Positions 1 to 12,545 of a DNA stretch of 64,000 bases are shown piece after piece; position 1 is the first letter of the stretch; every line of letters starts with the position of its first letter. This stretch comes from Fratercula arctica. Its lineage: Eukaryota; Chordata; Aves; Charadriiformes; Alcidae. The notes below the pieces were generated by a model. The model was given only the letters and a program-made list of their open reading frames with translations, ran no database searches and was not told the origin of the DNA. The stretch lies in assembly GCA_947846985.1 (NCBI GenBank), contig CANTUZ010000005.1, positions 18,944,389-19,008,388 on the forward strand, read 5' to 3'. Both the position numbers and the translations under genes were made by a program.

Positions 1-2730
1 CTTTATCACTTAGCTGGAAAATCAGAAGAGAAGAAACCAGCTTCTTTAGTGACAAACACGGCAAACTCTCCTACTGAGCCCTGCATACGCTGAGAAAGAA
101 TATGAAAGAGAAATGCAGCACTGCACAAGAAGTCAGTGTAACCCTGATCCAGGGTGGCCACAGACAGCCCAGAGCTTCTCAATCAAGACAACAGAGTAAG
201 AAGTTAGCTCCAGGAGCCTGCATACGGCAGGCTTTTGAAGGGAGAGTGTGTGAGTGAAAGGGAGCCATTAAACAAGGCATGACAGGGGAAGCACACACTG
301 CCAGACTCTCCGCAATGTCCCTCTTTTACAGATTACAACAAAGGCTTTACAATTCCCTTGCAGCACAAGATGGATACAGAGAGAGGTTTGAAAAAATTGT
401 CCCATGGAAATGGGCACAGTTCTTGGAGGCGGTGCACAGAAAATGAAAGGCACACATATGCGTTAACATGTTCCAGCTTCCCACTTACACACTGGCCATG
501 CTTGCTTTCTAGTCGCTCCCAGTGATGCTATTCAGACAGCTCCTCTAGCTCCCTCCATTGCCTTTCTAGTCCGTCCTCCTGCTCTGGGAATATCCCGGTA
601 TCTGTACTGCAGGCAATTGCAGTGTACATAAAAAAGAGAAGTAAAATACTCTCTCCCTGTCACCCAGGGTTGGCAGAAGATTTTTGGTGTAGTGACAGAC
701 TCCAGATCTTGGATTCAAAGGAGCTAGGTCACCTGCACGAGATGATGAACTAACCCCTTATTTTAAAGTGATTTTTGAGCTGAAACATTCATATCAGTTT
801 CTATGACAACTCATTGTAGGTCACAGATTTCTAACCCAAGAAACCTCCTAATTGGAGTAGTTGCAGGTCATTTGTACTAATCAAATTGTTGGCTACTTTG
901 CAAATAATTTTCTTACTGACCCCAAATTCCCAGAAGGGCCAGACCACAGAATAATTGTTCTGCAGCCTCTTAAAAGTGCCTGATATGATGTAAATAATTT
1001 ATCAGTAACAATTAATAGTAGAAGAAGCAATATTTTTAATTTTCTTGAGCAGTAAAAGCCTTTAATCTTATTTTCTCTTGCTTCTGGAAATCAGATCTGA
1101 ACATGTAATGGATCTACCTACAGAAGAATCTTTGTTTAGAGCCATGGTTGCTATGCTCAAATTTAGTACGTTTTCAGAGAATTCTGCAGAACAAATAAAT
1201 ATAGTTATATCTAGGAAAAAGGACAACGTCTACAAAAATACCAGGAGACCTGGAGAAGGGTCTGTATCCACAAAATCTTGCTTACTTTTTAACAATTATT
1301 TCCACTGGTCTATTAAAATATATTGCTCTTCCCTACCAACCTTGCCTCAAAACATGTATTCATGTATTTAAAAGCCAGAACAGTCTGTCAGGTCTGATCA
1401 CCACTGATGTACTTGCCAGAGAATGTTACCTGCTTATGCTTACAATAAGACTATGCCATTTTTGAGTTTCCAGTGGCTTCTATAAAGAAGTAGACATACA
1501 AAAATACATGACCTCTGGCTTTAGCTGAGCTGGTAACTTTGCCTTTGGCATTGCAGCTGCTGTACTTGATGGGTTTTCTCCGGTTCTCTTTACAAGGAAA
1601 ATCTGAAAATTCCTCACTGCTTTAGAGCCAATCTCAATCACAGATCTGAAACTCCTGGATTCAGGCACTGATTGGTGAATCTCAGCTCTCAACAGGGGAG
1701 AAAGGTACCTTCCTCGCTTCTGATGGTCTAAAAGAAAATTGGAAAATCTAAAGACTGAAGGACCCGAAAAAAAAACAACCCAGAAACCAACCTTATTAAA
1801 TTCCCCAATTTCTAGACTAGTTTCACATTTGGAGGCCTTGATTCGTGATTTCAAACTGTCCAGCTGCTGCAGTCTTAAGTGTTCCACAGACCACCCCCAC
1901 AGAACACTGTAGCACGCTCCTTATAAAAGAAGCAAGGCAGAGCAGGAGTCACCAGGAGGGTGGCACTATCTGACAGAACATGGCACCTGGCATTCTTCGG
2001 CTTTCTCTGTTTCTCAAAGACACCCCAGATTTCTCCCTAAAAGCACGCTTTCTTTACTGACAGTGCTCTGCAGCTCCTGCCTGCAGGAATATACCAGGGA
2101 TTTTCGCACTACTGCTGTGAAATCCTGAAGTGTTATTTTATAAGGAGCCTTTCCCCCACCCTGCACTGATGGGAAGAACACAAGGCAAAGTCAAACAAAG
2201 CTCTTATTCATTGTCTCAGCCCTCTAAGTCGCACGCCCCCATGCCTACGCATGCACACACAGACACACTTCAGCATGAGCCTTGTGCGTACTCAAGCAGG
2301 CACAGCCCCAGGCAATGAAAGGAGAAAGGGCCCTCATAATTGTCATTTATCAATATTCATAAAGAACCTGCCTTAACCCCCTCTTGTGCAAGCTCCGGGG
2401 GGAAAAAAAAAAATAAATCCAAAGAAAACCCCCCCCAAAAAACCCCACCATAAAATGAAACCCAATCAAAACAAAAATAAAATGAAATAATCATCTTGCT
2501 GCTCATTACCGCAGGGGATTTCCTCTCAATGTCACCACTACCCTGCTCAGTAATTGGCATTATCTGTTATCTCTGAAGCCATAATAAGGTTTGCCACGGG
2601 GCATTTTTTCTGTAATCATATTTTTTTATTATTTTGTCAGCTCGCGAGATACGGACACCAAACACGACGAACCAGACCAAAGCAAAAAAAAAAAAACTAC
2701 AACACCCCACGCAGCCCAACGGGCCGCGCG

Positions 2731-2778
2731 GCCAATCCCGGCTCCCGCCAATCCCGGCTCCCGCCAATCCCAGCTCCC
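2731..2778. repeat. 3 x 16-bp tandem repeat carrying CCAAT boxes
   Basis: Units at 2731-2746, 2747-2762 and 2763-2778. The first two are identical and the third differs by one base (CAGCTCCC for CGGCTCCC). Each unit carries one CCAAT pentamer, so the spacing is 16 bp, about one and a half helical turns. Confidence 0.9.
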
Positions 2779-2831
2779 GCCGGTGATGTCACTCCCAGCC
2801 AATGAGGCGCCCGCCAGCTCCCCGCGCCCGC

Positions 2832-2852
2832 CCGCCGCCGCCGCCGCCGCCG
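2832..2852. repeat. (CCG)7 triplet tract
   Basis: Seven CCG triplets, followed by CTG. In the forward frames this produces polyalanine or polyproline reading frames that I do not regard as genes. Confidence 0.9.
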
Positions 2853-2965
2853 CTGCAGCATAGCCCCGCTCCGGATAAAGGAGGCTCGTCCCGGGGAAAA
2901 GCAAAGGATTTGGGACCTACCGTGATATACGCGCTCCTACATTGTTTCCCCACAGAAAATATAGC

Positions 2966-5900
2966 CGGCACTGAAGGAGCCGAGAGCGGTGTGGAGGCGG
3001 TATATTCACAAGGAATTATTGATTTGGGGCACCCAGCTGAGACATCTTAAAGGCATCTTAAATTTAGGAGAGCAGACACCCAGCATTAGGTGAATGGCAG
3101 CTTCGGAAAAAACCCATGAGTTATGCCCAAAGAAAACGTCCTAGGCTAGGGTGGTCTTAGACTGATGTCCAAGGAACCCCAGGTTCCTCTGCCATTTCTT
3201 GCACCGTGGCTGAGCACGTCTGCTCTGGGCACCGCAGCCTGCTGCAGAGCCCTCCGAGCTCGCACAGAGGAAGCGCTGGAAGCAAAAGCAGTAATGCTGC
3301 ATCACTGAGCTAACGGCGCTGCTCGCCAGCTCAGGCGAAGCAGCAAGGTAACACAGATAACGCTGTTGGCAGGATCCCACGTAATACCTTGGCATGGCGC
3401 TGTCTGTTCGCACCGGCGGTTGCCTGTGGGTGCCCAGCACGGCACGGTGCTACGGACACAGAAAAGTCCTCAGAGAACCCTACAGTGGGTTACCTGTAAG
3501 CTTTCCCCCTTGGCCAACCTGTACCACAAAATCCCTTACGTGACTGCAGCTTGGAGTGAGGTACATCAAATCTTCCCCCACTGTCCATAAAATAAAATAA
3601 GAACAGAAAGCTCATACATTTTTTTAAAAAACACACAACCAGACTCAAGCTCTAAGCCTATTCTGCTTCTTTGTCTGAGCTGCTTGTTTGAAAATGCCTC
3701 TCAGACACAGGTGACGCCTCCACACAGTAGCAGCAGAAGCCCTTTAACTGACGGGAGGATTGGGGAATGCTTTCTGATTCTTTTGATCCGGGAATCCTGG
3801 TGCATCAATACATTCTGAGCAGTGAAAGCTGAGTGTGGTTACATACTGCTGTGAAAGTAAACCACGGATATCTCACAGTGTTTTGGGAGGTACAGGAAGA
3901 AGATGGGACAATGATACGGGGCTGGGGACACCGGGCTATCAATCTATTCTGGCAGTAGGTTAGAGGCACCCACATTTAGTCATTAACCAAAGCAGAAGCC
4001 TTCATTTTTCAAAGTGGTCATAACTGGATAACCTGGCTGATGAGATGATTTGTCATTTCACTGCCCCACGACAGGACAAGGTCAGGCTTCATTGCTTAGG
4101 AAAGCACATTAACTTTTATACTCACACACACGCACGCGCATATATTTATGCATGCTCTGATTTTCAAAAAGGGTTTAATGATAACTGTCCAGAACACAAC
4201 ACAGAGTCTAATATAACACAGACCACACAAGTCTCAGAGTGACCCGGAGGGAGGGAGAGCTTATGATTTACTGCTAACTTATTCAGCACTAGATGCTAGT
4301 CAAGTGGGAGTTGGCAAGGAGACAGGGGATTTACTTCTAAACAAGACTACTGCCCACAATCCAATATGTTGAACAGGAAAATGGATTCCCCAAGAGAGAC
4401 ATGCACTCTGCCTTGGAAATTCCACATATCGTTAAACCTGCAGAGGTGCTTGTCTGTGTGACAGCCTCACTACGATCCTCGCTCAGTGTATTGAAGTCTG
4501 CCGTATCAAGAGGTATCCATCACAAGCCCAAAGGACTAGGATGTACATGTATATATGCACGCTTTCATAGAAACTTCTATCCCAATGGAGATTCATATTT
4601 CTCTAGAATATTCATTTGGAAAAGTAAATAATTTCAGTTGTACTTAAACAATTTTGAGTCTTCTTGGTTTGGGTCTCTAAGTGTTAAGCCAAGTAGGGAA
4701 CAGAAACATGTATGTATGCAATCCACCAGTGGTTGCACTGCCCAGTACATAAAAAGTAACTGCTGTACAACCTTCCAAGGATTATGCTGATTGTAAGGAG
4801 GTCATGATCACTCAACCCAGTTGATTAGCAGGGAAGAAAAATTGTGGAATTTGCAGAATAAAACTTGTCAGAGGTCTCTGCCAATAGAGAAAACTTAGAT
4901 TCTCTAGTTAGGGCTCGCAACCTGCTCTCGGCTGCTCTGGGAATTTCTCTGTTGTGCCAGGTAGGCATTGTCCTCAGGACCTTTGCACCCTGATCCACCA
5001 CTTTGAACTGCCTCTTCTGCCAACAGTATACTCTTCTTTATATATCCTCAAGAAAGGCTCACATTTCCCTTTCCACTTATTAGAAATATGCGCTCTTTCA
5101 GACTAATATTTCCTGTTGAAATGAGTCAGAGATGTAGAGGGAGGGGGCTAGAAGAGCAAGTTAAATATTTAAGCATCCATTTTTGCTGTGGACATTTATG
5201 CTGTGGACGTCTGGTTTGCAAGTTCTCAGCACAAAATTGGAGGTACAGAAAATCACTGTATGGTTACCGAGAGAGAGCCACACAGTGATTGTGGAAATTC
5301 AACTATGGCAGTATGTATCAGTGGCCCTCGGCTTCCTGGAGGGGGGGATCTACGGCTGTCTGTGGCTACGGAGAGGCAGCCACGCAGACATAATGTAAAT
5401 GGTCTCCCCCAGCCAATCTAACTGCGAGGACCTGCGTTTCTGAGAAATAAGCAGGTAGTTATGGGTCAGCAGCTATACAGAAACTCGGTGCTCAGACTGA
5501 TTATAACAATTTGATTTCAGTATAATTTATTGCCTAAACTTGCTTAAGATGGAGGAGGAAGTGGTCCAATTTAAAACACCACCTGAAAGCACAGGTTAAA
5601 CCACACTTGATGGTTAAATCATATGATGGAGTTAGTGAGTATCAATAGCAGTCAGATCAAGGAATTCTTCCCAACTGGAAAGGAAATTAAAGGCAACAGT
5701 GACTCAAATGCCCAGAAGGGACTCAGTGAAGGTTGCCAAAAGCCAGCAGGTTTCCAAAAACTGAAGGAAGCCATAAAATGACTTTGCTGTATTCGTCATT
5801 GTCCCAAGTTTCTTCAGGGATTCGTTTTGATATAGTGTATGTATCTCTCTGTTATTAGCAAGTATTCCAAGAATGATGGAAATTAAACTGCTTCTCCTTG
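2966..5900. other. Intronic, no feature recognised
   Basis: Apparently unique sequence. It contains only short chance reading frames and a CACACGCACGCGCATATA tract near 4122. No transposon could be named. Confidence 0.6.
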
Positions 5901-6174
5901 CTGGTTTTGGTTTTCCTGGTTAAAGCATTCCCTGTGAATAAATTCTCCTCCAGTGAGAAACGACGGACAATCTTTTCCATGAAAAGTCTATCTGTGACTG
6001 GTGCACTGACTCACAGATGGCCAAGAATTAAAAAATACGTCAGCAGTTTACACAATGGTTTCAGAGCTTTACAATATCAGTTACTAAATAGTAAGTAAAA
6101 GTATCAAGAAATGAGATCCCTTTATTCTGTGCTTTTATGTAACAGGTAACTCCCATTGGAAATGGCTGCACTCA

Positions 6175-6351
<177 letters not shown>

Positions 6352-7599
6352 TTATCATACCACCCTCCTCACACACACAGAATTATATACAAACACTTCT
6401 ATTTACACATGGTTAAGGAGAACACTTTGAAGAGAACAGTGTAAGAGAATCAGAATTTTAAAATCTGGAGTGATTAATAGTTTTAACAGGGGTTCTGCAA
6501 ACTTCAGACATGCCACTGTTGAATCCAGTGTTCAATATAATAATGAGAGATAATCTGGAAGCTAAAAATTACTCAAAAGACCAGGAGGGGAAACAGAGAA
6601 TAATCAGGTATAAGCTTTCACAGCAGCTCTTAAAGCTACTGTGGAGTGAAACTGCATACTAAGAAGCCTTCGGTCCCTTAACCAAGCTGACGGTTCTTTT
6701 ATAGAACAGCTGTGGCAAAGCTGCACTCACATACTGTTCTGTCTTGGACACCTGAGAACCAGGCAGATGTCAGCAAACTAGTGGGAATTAAAAAAAAAAA
6801 GGTGAATAGTTTAAATTATGAAAAGAGATAAAAAGAACTACATGTGTGCAGCCTACGTAAGGGCTTCAGCTTGTGCTGCTGAACACCAGTGATTCGCTGG
6901 AGCAGCTGCTCTCCCACGCAATTCCAACGTGAAAAATGTGACACTGAGTGAATAAATGTGGCACAACGGGGATCTAGGAGCAGGAGAGGAAACCCCAGAC
7001 CTCACACAGCAACCCTGGCAGTCGTACAGACAAAAGTGAAATCTTCTGGAAGGAAAGGACTTGCCATGGATGGACTGTCTTCTTCTTGTAAGCATGGGTA
7101 ATGAAAGGCAGCCAAGCAGAGGAAAACTTAGTATAAATCTCTGGAAATGTTGCCTAACAGTCAGAATGAAATAGTTTCCCCAGGGAAATGGCAGGAACAC
7201 CATTAACTGAAGCATTTAAAAATAAACCAGATATAATATGGACTAAGAAATAGACTTCTATTGGCAAGAGGATTGCTTGAAACCTCCGTGGACTTTTTTC
7301 ATCTCGGTTGTGATTTTGTGCTCTACTGTCTCCTTGCTTGTTTGCCCAGATTATACTATTCTAATACAGAATGGAGAAATTATGCAGTAAGATTATTTAT
7401 TCAAAATCTGAAATGACAAGTATAAACAACAAGTTATTATTACTTTTACTGAAAAATCACTTTTGTTCTTTAGCTCTGTTAGCTGGTTTAAACCCTGTAA
7501 GAGAGGCAGAAACCTGTGCTCCTCCCTCACTGCCTAACTCCTTTGAAGTGAGTTTCAGGGCTGCATGGCAAGGCATGCGATCTGAAAGGTGGTTCCTGT

Positions 7600-8430
7600 A
7601 AAGCAACAATGCAAGTGTGAACAGGGCATTCAAGCCTTTGGCTGTTTGTTTGAGAGACATCACCAGAAAACTTGCAAAGAAGAATTAGATATTTTTCCAA
7701 ATTTTGAATGTACTTCTCTGTCCCCTCCTCCCAACAGCCCAGGGACCAGCCTGAACTGTATGCACAGTATGATCCCCATCTCAATGCTTTTCTTTACAGC
7801 AAGCTAGTTTTATTACCACTATTAATCCAACTCTTCAAATTTGAGTGAACAATGAAAATAATTAATCCAGAATGCTATCTTTTATGTACCTCAAGCAGCA
7901 TAATCTTGGAGGAAATTTCTAAATTTGAAATGGAAAAAGGAGAAGATTATTATAAATTTGGGGACTTAATTATTCCTGTTTTCGATGTTTCCAAAAAGAT
8001 GGAACAGCAGGAGGAGTAAAATCTGTCCTGAGAAAAGTAAAAATGGCTTTATCCTTAATGATAATGGCATTAGCCTTGAAGTTGCAGAAGTGGGACCTGA
8101 GCTCCTGGTCCATCATCAGCTCCTGTGCGACTTCCTCAACACAGCAGGTAACCAACTGTATCCACATGACATCCATGTGTCAGCTCCCAGCCAGCACAAG
8201 AAGAAAGCATTTCCGTGCCTTACAGAAATGCAGCAGAGAATGCAGCAAGAGATGGACATTAATATTGTCTTGTCAGCTAAGAAAGTAGTACAAAAGCACA
8301 AAAAAGTGGCCAACGAAATTCTAAACTTTAGGGAGTTAAAATGGTATTTTATGCAATTTTTATCAAAACAGAAACAGTTACAAGAAACATGGTAATACTG
8401 ACAGTTTTTTTTCAATAAAATGAGAAAAAA
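7600..8430 (+). pseudogene. Possible decayed coding retrocopy, parent not recognised
   Basis: Several adjoining open stretches on the plus strand read like pieces of one protein broken by frameshifts. 7602-7685 is open in one frame and ends KLAKKN-stop. From 7738 another frame reads PRDQPELYAQYDPHLNAFLYSK. 7870-8016 is open and ends DLIIPVFDVSKKMEQQEE-stop. From 8000 a shifted frame runs to a stop at 8393-8395 and includes VAEVGPELLVHHQLLCDFLN and VLSAKKVVQKHKKVANEILN. An AATAAA (8413-8418) and an A-rich stretch follow, as expected of a retroposed mRNA end. I cannot name the parent protein and see no splice sites that would join the pieces. It may be a decayed processed copy, a real nested terminal exon for the last block, or chance. 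The longest single frame is 136 codons (7985-8395). Confidence 0.33.
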
Positions 8431-8582
8431 AGAGAAAACTATTAACTTGAAAATCGCGTTTGGAACATGTGGGTTATCTTCTCTCCAATAAGAGATGAGT
8501 AGTTACCAGACTGTCTACGCAGTACATGTGGGTAATATGGAGATCGCCGTTTATCTGCATTACATTTTTTGAGCAAGACATT

Positions 8583-9350
8583 TGCTGTGGTTTGGGCCAG
8601 ACTGGCCACTGAAACAAATAACAGATGCTCTCTTTTACTTCTCTCTCCTTCAGAGAAGGGAGAGCATCTCCCTTCAGGGCGAGAAGGAGGAGACAGAAAA
8701 GAGATTTATGAGTTTAAAAAAGAAACTAAATTAATGAAAATATTAATAAAATAATAAAAAGAAAATAATGAAATATATACAATATATACAAAACTGTATG
8801 GAGCTCCCAGGATGACAGTCTCATCACTGGTAGGCACTGGGAAAGTCCCAGACTGGACTCAGCAATGGGCAGGAGCTGGATTCCAGATCTGGATTCAAGA
8901 ATGCACAGATCAGGATCAAAGGCAGAGATCGGGATCAGAGTCCTCCTCAGATGCCGGCCATTGAAGAAAGAGGGCTGACCCTTTGATCTCTCAGCTTTTA
9001 TACTGAGCATGATGCAGATGGGATGGAATGCCCTGTTGGTCAGTTTGGGTCACCTGTCCTGTTTGCTCCTCCCCGCAGGTGCAACCTCTACGCTCTTCTG
9101 CTTCTGACACTCCAACGGGGCAAACAACAAAGTTACCTGACCTTGGTTGTCATAGCAATAGGTATAAGTAAGAGCCTCTCTGCATATCATTCCTTGGCAT
9201 AAAATAAAAACAATCAGGTCTTATCACTCTGGAAGCAGACAGGGTCAGAAAAATATGCCGTTAATTTCAGAGAGTTCACTTAGAAGAGGCTTAGCTGAAA
9301 GCACAATTACTGAAAAGAAAGTTGGTTCTGTTTTACTTCAAACCAGGACA
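8583..9350 (-). mobile_element. Solo ERVL-type endogenous retrovirus LTR, sense to BRSK2
   Basis: A 768-base element. On the minus strand it begins TGTCCTGGTTTGAAGTAAAA and ends CCCAAACCACAGCA, with the TG...CA ends of an LTR. Mid-element, in the same orientation, comes GACCCAAACTGACCAACAGG and then the U3 segment leading to a TATA box: TATAAAA lies at 9002-8996, in CTCAGTATAAAAGCTG. This arrangement is familiar from bird ERVL LTRs. The flanking pentamers are ACATT (8578-8582) and ACACT (9351-9355), a one-mismatch candidate for the 5-bp target duplication usual for ERVL. No gag, pol or env remnant lies beside it, so it is a solo LTR left by recombination between two LTRs. The family is assigned from memory. 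Confidence 0.82.
8996..9002 (-). promoter_or_regulatory. TATA box of the solo LTR
   Basis: TATAAAA on the minus strand, in the expected U3 position after the CTGACCAACAGGGC-type segment. It points in the direction of BRSK2 transcription. The motif is seen; present activity is unknown. Confidence 0.55.
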
Positions 9351-10570
9351 ACACTGAACCGTTCAGAAGAAAGCTGATATGCAGTACCCACCAGCACTGG
9401 AGTGTCTACATTTTCAAGTCCCAATCCTCACTTTCCAAGCCTCGGATAACAGACTCTCTGGTAAAAGGGTTTGCTATATAATTCACTCTCCCTCTCATAC
9501 TAGAGACAGATCTGGGTAACTATCCCATATGGCAGACCCAAGCCTGGCACAGAATCAATCCTAAAATTCTCCTTGACAGCTCCCTCCTTCAGTGTGCCCA
9601 GCAGAAGCTGGATACAGCAGTGCATCTTGCCCCCAAAATTCAAACTGATAGCTGCTTTCTTTTCCTGGCAGGTATTTTATGAAGATGACTGCAGTTACAG
9701 GCATACAGAACACCCTCTGCACTGGTTTCAAATACAGAGTTTTGGAAAATTACAGACCCAGCATTTCTGTCACCCACAGCAGGAACTGTAAAGCAATTTA
9801 TTTTCATCAACTTCATCTTATTAAAAACACTCAACAAAAATGCACTGACACGTTGTATGAAAAATAAAACAAATTGAAAGACAGGGAGCATTTACAAGGT
9901 TATTCATTTTTGCTTGCCACCTAGAAGCACCAGATATAATAATGGAAATGAACAGGGGAGAACATCTGAAAAAGATTTGTGCCTACGACAAGTCAAGGGA
10001 CACAGAGAAGCACAGCGACGATGTATTCTGATCTGACAAAGCCCCCAACGTGACAGGAGTGAGAAGGACGACAAACACATTCCCCAGTGGTCAAGTGCAA
10101 GAAATAAATGCTGCAGGGATCATTCCACAAGTACTAAGTGGTTATGTTGCAGCTAGGATTCCTGAGTTTGGATTTGCAGCTGGTCACCCGACAACCCTAT
10201 TCCCTCCAATATGATGTGGTTTTCTAAGGATAGGCCCCAACTAGGAGATTTTCAATTAAAAAAGGGCACAATTCAGCACCTGCCTCCATCTCTGTGCAAG
10301 CCAATGTTCTGCTGGTGCATTACATGGCACAGTAGTAGTACACGTGTTACTTCCAAACAGGCCAACAAGAGGGGTTTAAACATATCCTAGTGTTGCACCA
10401 GTTATAGCTATCACTCTACGGCTTACACAGTCCTCACTAAATGCTGTATGTCTGTATCTATCCATCTATCTGTATACGTCTGAGTGTGTCTGAGTGAGTC
10501 CGTAAAAGAAGAGAATACACACTCTGAAAAGCCAAACAGAAAAAGCTAAGGAAATAAAGAGCATTATTCC

Positions 10571-10671
10571 AGAGGCTGGAAGATAAGGCACAGAGACATT
10601 ACATGTTTCCTGAATCCGTGGCACAGAAGAGAATCCAGATCTCCTGAGCCCACATCAGCATCTAAAATCCT
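10571..10671 (+). repeat. MIR/CORE-SINE-like remnant
   Basis: The order 'gataaggcacagagacatta', then 'gtggcacagaagagaatcca', then 'gatctcctgagccc' follows the MIR-type consensus (GAGGCACAGAGAGGTTA ... GTGGCAGAGC.GGAA.AGAACCCAGATCTCCTGA). It is strongly diverged, as expected of an amniote-age copy. Confidence 0.6.
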
Positions 10672-11245
10672 TTACTTTGGCAAAGTGCTATGGGATTGGA
10701 AGTATGCCAACATCAACTCTTGGAGGATCTAGGGGAAGGTAAATAACACATAGCCTGTAGGGGAGAAAAACACTAAGAAGTATTTTCCTGAGTTTCCCCT
10801 TCCCTTTTATTTTTCCCAGATACAACAGGTTCTCATCTCACTATAGAACTACTTTTCCCATTTACTCTAAGCAAGTGAGCAAATTCTAAAAATCCCAGAA
10901 CAGTAACCAGAACTAGTCTATTGCATTTGGAGATTAAAAGTAACTTACTGGTGAATGAAGCTTTTTTTTAAATCCTGTCTACATAAGATTGACAGTCTTC
11001 CCACTGTAAAAACATGGGAAACCCTGCTCTGTAATAGCCATTGCAAGGAGGTTCAAGGAAAGGAAAGATCCAGCCTCTGGCTGGCAGCATGCACACTACC
11101 TGCTGTGATAATGCAGAGAGGAGCTATATTAGGACAAAAGACTCTGTGAGACCACTTAGCTCACATCTTGGATGCTCTGGACACACGCTAGCTCTTCTAA
11201 TCCTTGCATTTCACATGACAGAAGCATTACAAAGAACCTCCTGCT

Positions 11246-11357
11246 CTTTACTGATAGGGAACTGCAAAGCAAAGTGACTTGCCCAGCGTTACAGTCACGC
11301 AGTATCAGAGCTGGGATTAGCACCTGTGATCCCTTGTGCCTTCTACTCCATGCTGTC
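11246..11357 (+). repeat. MIR/CORE-SINE-like remnant
   Basis: Contains 'aaagtgacttgcccagcgtt', then 'cagagctgggattagcacct' and 'ccttctactccatgctgtcc', in the same order as the MIR consensus (AAGTGACTTGCCCAAGGTCAC ... GAGCTGGGATT.GAACC ... CTAACCACTGTGC). The best preserved MIR-like copy in the window. Confidence 0.7.
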
Positions 11358-12480
11358 CCCACCACCAATTTCCTTTCTGCTTGCTAGGACACTGTAAAGG
11401 CAAGAAAACATCAGGCTTGTGCAACGCAATATGAAGCCAAGCGCATGTGGTGTTAAAAATAAATTCTCAATTACTTGTTTTCCTCATTAGATATACTCTT
11501 TGAGAGGTTGCAAAAATTTTCACAGGTCACAGCATGCTTTTATAAAGACACCAAGATCCACATCTTGCATGATATCTCATGTTCCTGCTACAAGCCAAGA
11601 GACGAAACAAAAAATCTCTGGTTAAGTTTCAGAGCTTGAAGGAGACAAGACTTTGGCCTTTAAAGACAAAGAAGCCGAATGTTTAATACAAGAATAATTT
11701 TGTCTATTGAAGAGGAGCAGGGAGATTTTGTGCAGCAGCATTCTATCTATTCCCTTTGCCATTTTTCCATCTGCATCCCATCATCACCACCTCCTCAATA
11801 AAAGCTAGTAAGTTCCTAACCTCCAATGACCCACTACGTATCATATCAGAGACATGCATGCAGCTTATAAAAGCAACTTTATAATAGAATAATCCTAGGC
11901 TCTTTTCTTTCTTTCTTTTTGATTCGTTTTATTTACTCTTTCAGGAAGGAAAACAGTAAAGAAGTAATAACAAAAACTAAACAATACAGAAAAGGAGGGA
12001 TGATTTCTGCATATGAAAGAGATGGAGTAGCTAAAATGAATGTGGAGAAATGTGGTCTTAAACTACCTTTGTGCCCCTTAGATTCTGGCTATACCAGGAA
12101 CCAGCATAAATTCCAGAGCGCTCTAATTCACAGTGGCCTCCCCATAGTTGACTATGGCTTGTTCTCTAGCTTAGACTGGAAATTTAACAAAAGAGCACTG
12201 TGCCTCTCCCCCTCATTACCCCGAGTTGCCTGTTTCTCGGGATCACAAGATGTGACAACCCACAAGTTTCACATCATTCCTGCATCCCTCAAGTCATTTT
12301 AGTCTTTTCCAAATCCTGTATGTTAGTAGGACTCCTCTAAACACAGAGGATGGTCCATTTTCCCCTGGGAATGATCAATAAATATCCAGTGATCAACAAC
12401 AATTTTATCTATAATCACCATATGATGCTTGCAACAGCTTGGACTTCCCCATCGCAGGGTTGCCAACAGTGGCTTTGTGT

Positions 12481-12545
12481 TTTGGATTGTAAGCTGACTA
12501 GGGCATAGGCTCTGTTTTTGCCCCGTTCTTGTCCAGTGCCAACAC
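12481..12545 (+). repeat. L2/MIR-family 3'-tail-like remnant
   Basis: 'gattgtaagctgactagggc' followed by 'ataggctctgtttttgcccc' and 'gtccagtgcc' resembles the shared L2/MIR3 3' end (ACTGTAAGCTCCTTGAGGGCAGGGACTGTGTCT ... CAGTGCCTGGCACA). Short and diverged. Confidence 0.45.

Larger units (their letters stand above)
2700..2965. promoter_or_regulatory. Intragenic CpG-rich island with CCAAT repeats and a CRE-like site
   Basis: This block is sharply GC- and CpG-rich inside an otherwise AT-leaning intron. It holds three head-to-tail copies of a 16-base unit, GCCAATCCCGGCTCCC (2731-2778), each with a CCAAT box. After them come a CRE-like TGATGTCA (2784-2791), a fourth CCAAT (2799-2803) and seven CCG triplets (2832-2852). 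CCAAT is the NF-Y site, and CCAAT plus CRE in a CpG island is a common TATA-less promoter pattern. On the minus strand (BRSK2 sense) a TATATTTT (2963-2956) and a donor-like CG|GTAGGT (GT at 2920) lie at its upstream edge, which could make a short alternative first exon. On the plus strand it could instead start an antisense RNA. The composition is seen; promoter activity and direction are inferred. Confidence 0.5.

Noticed and set aside
1480..1887. 135-codon open frame (-)
   Set aside because: No protein-like pattern recognised and no flanking splice signals. Treated as chance.
2591..2904. Alanine- and proline-rich frames in both strands of the CpG island
   Set aside because: They arise from the CCG triplets and GC content rather than from a coding exon.
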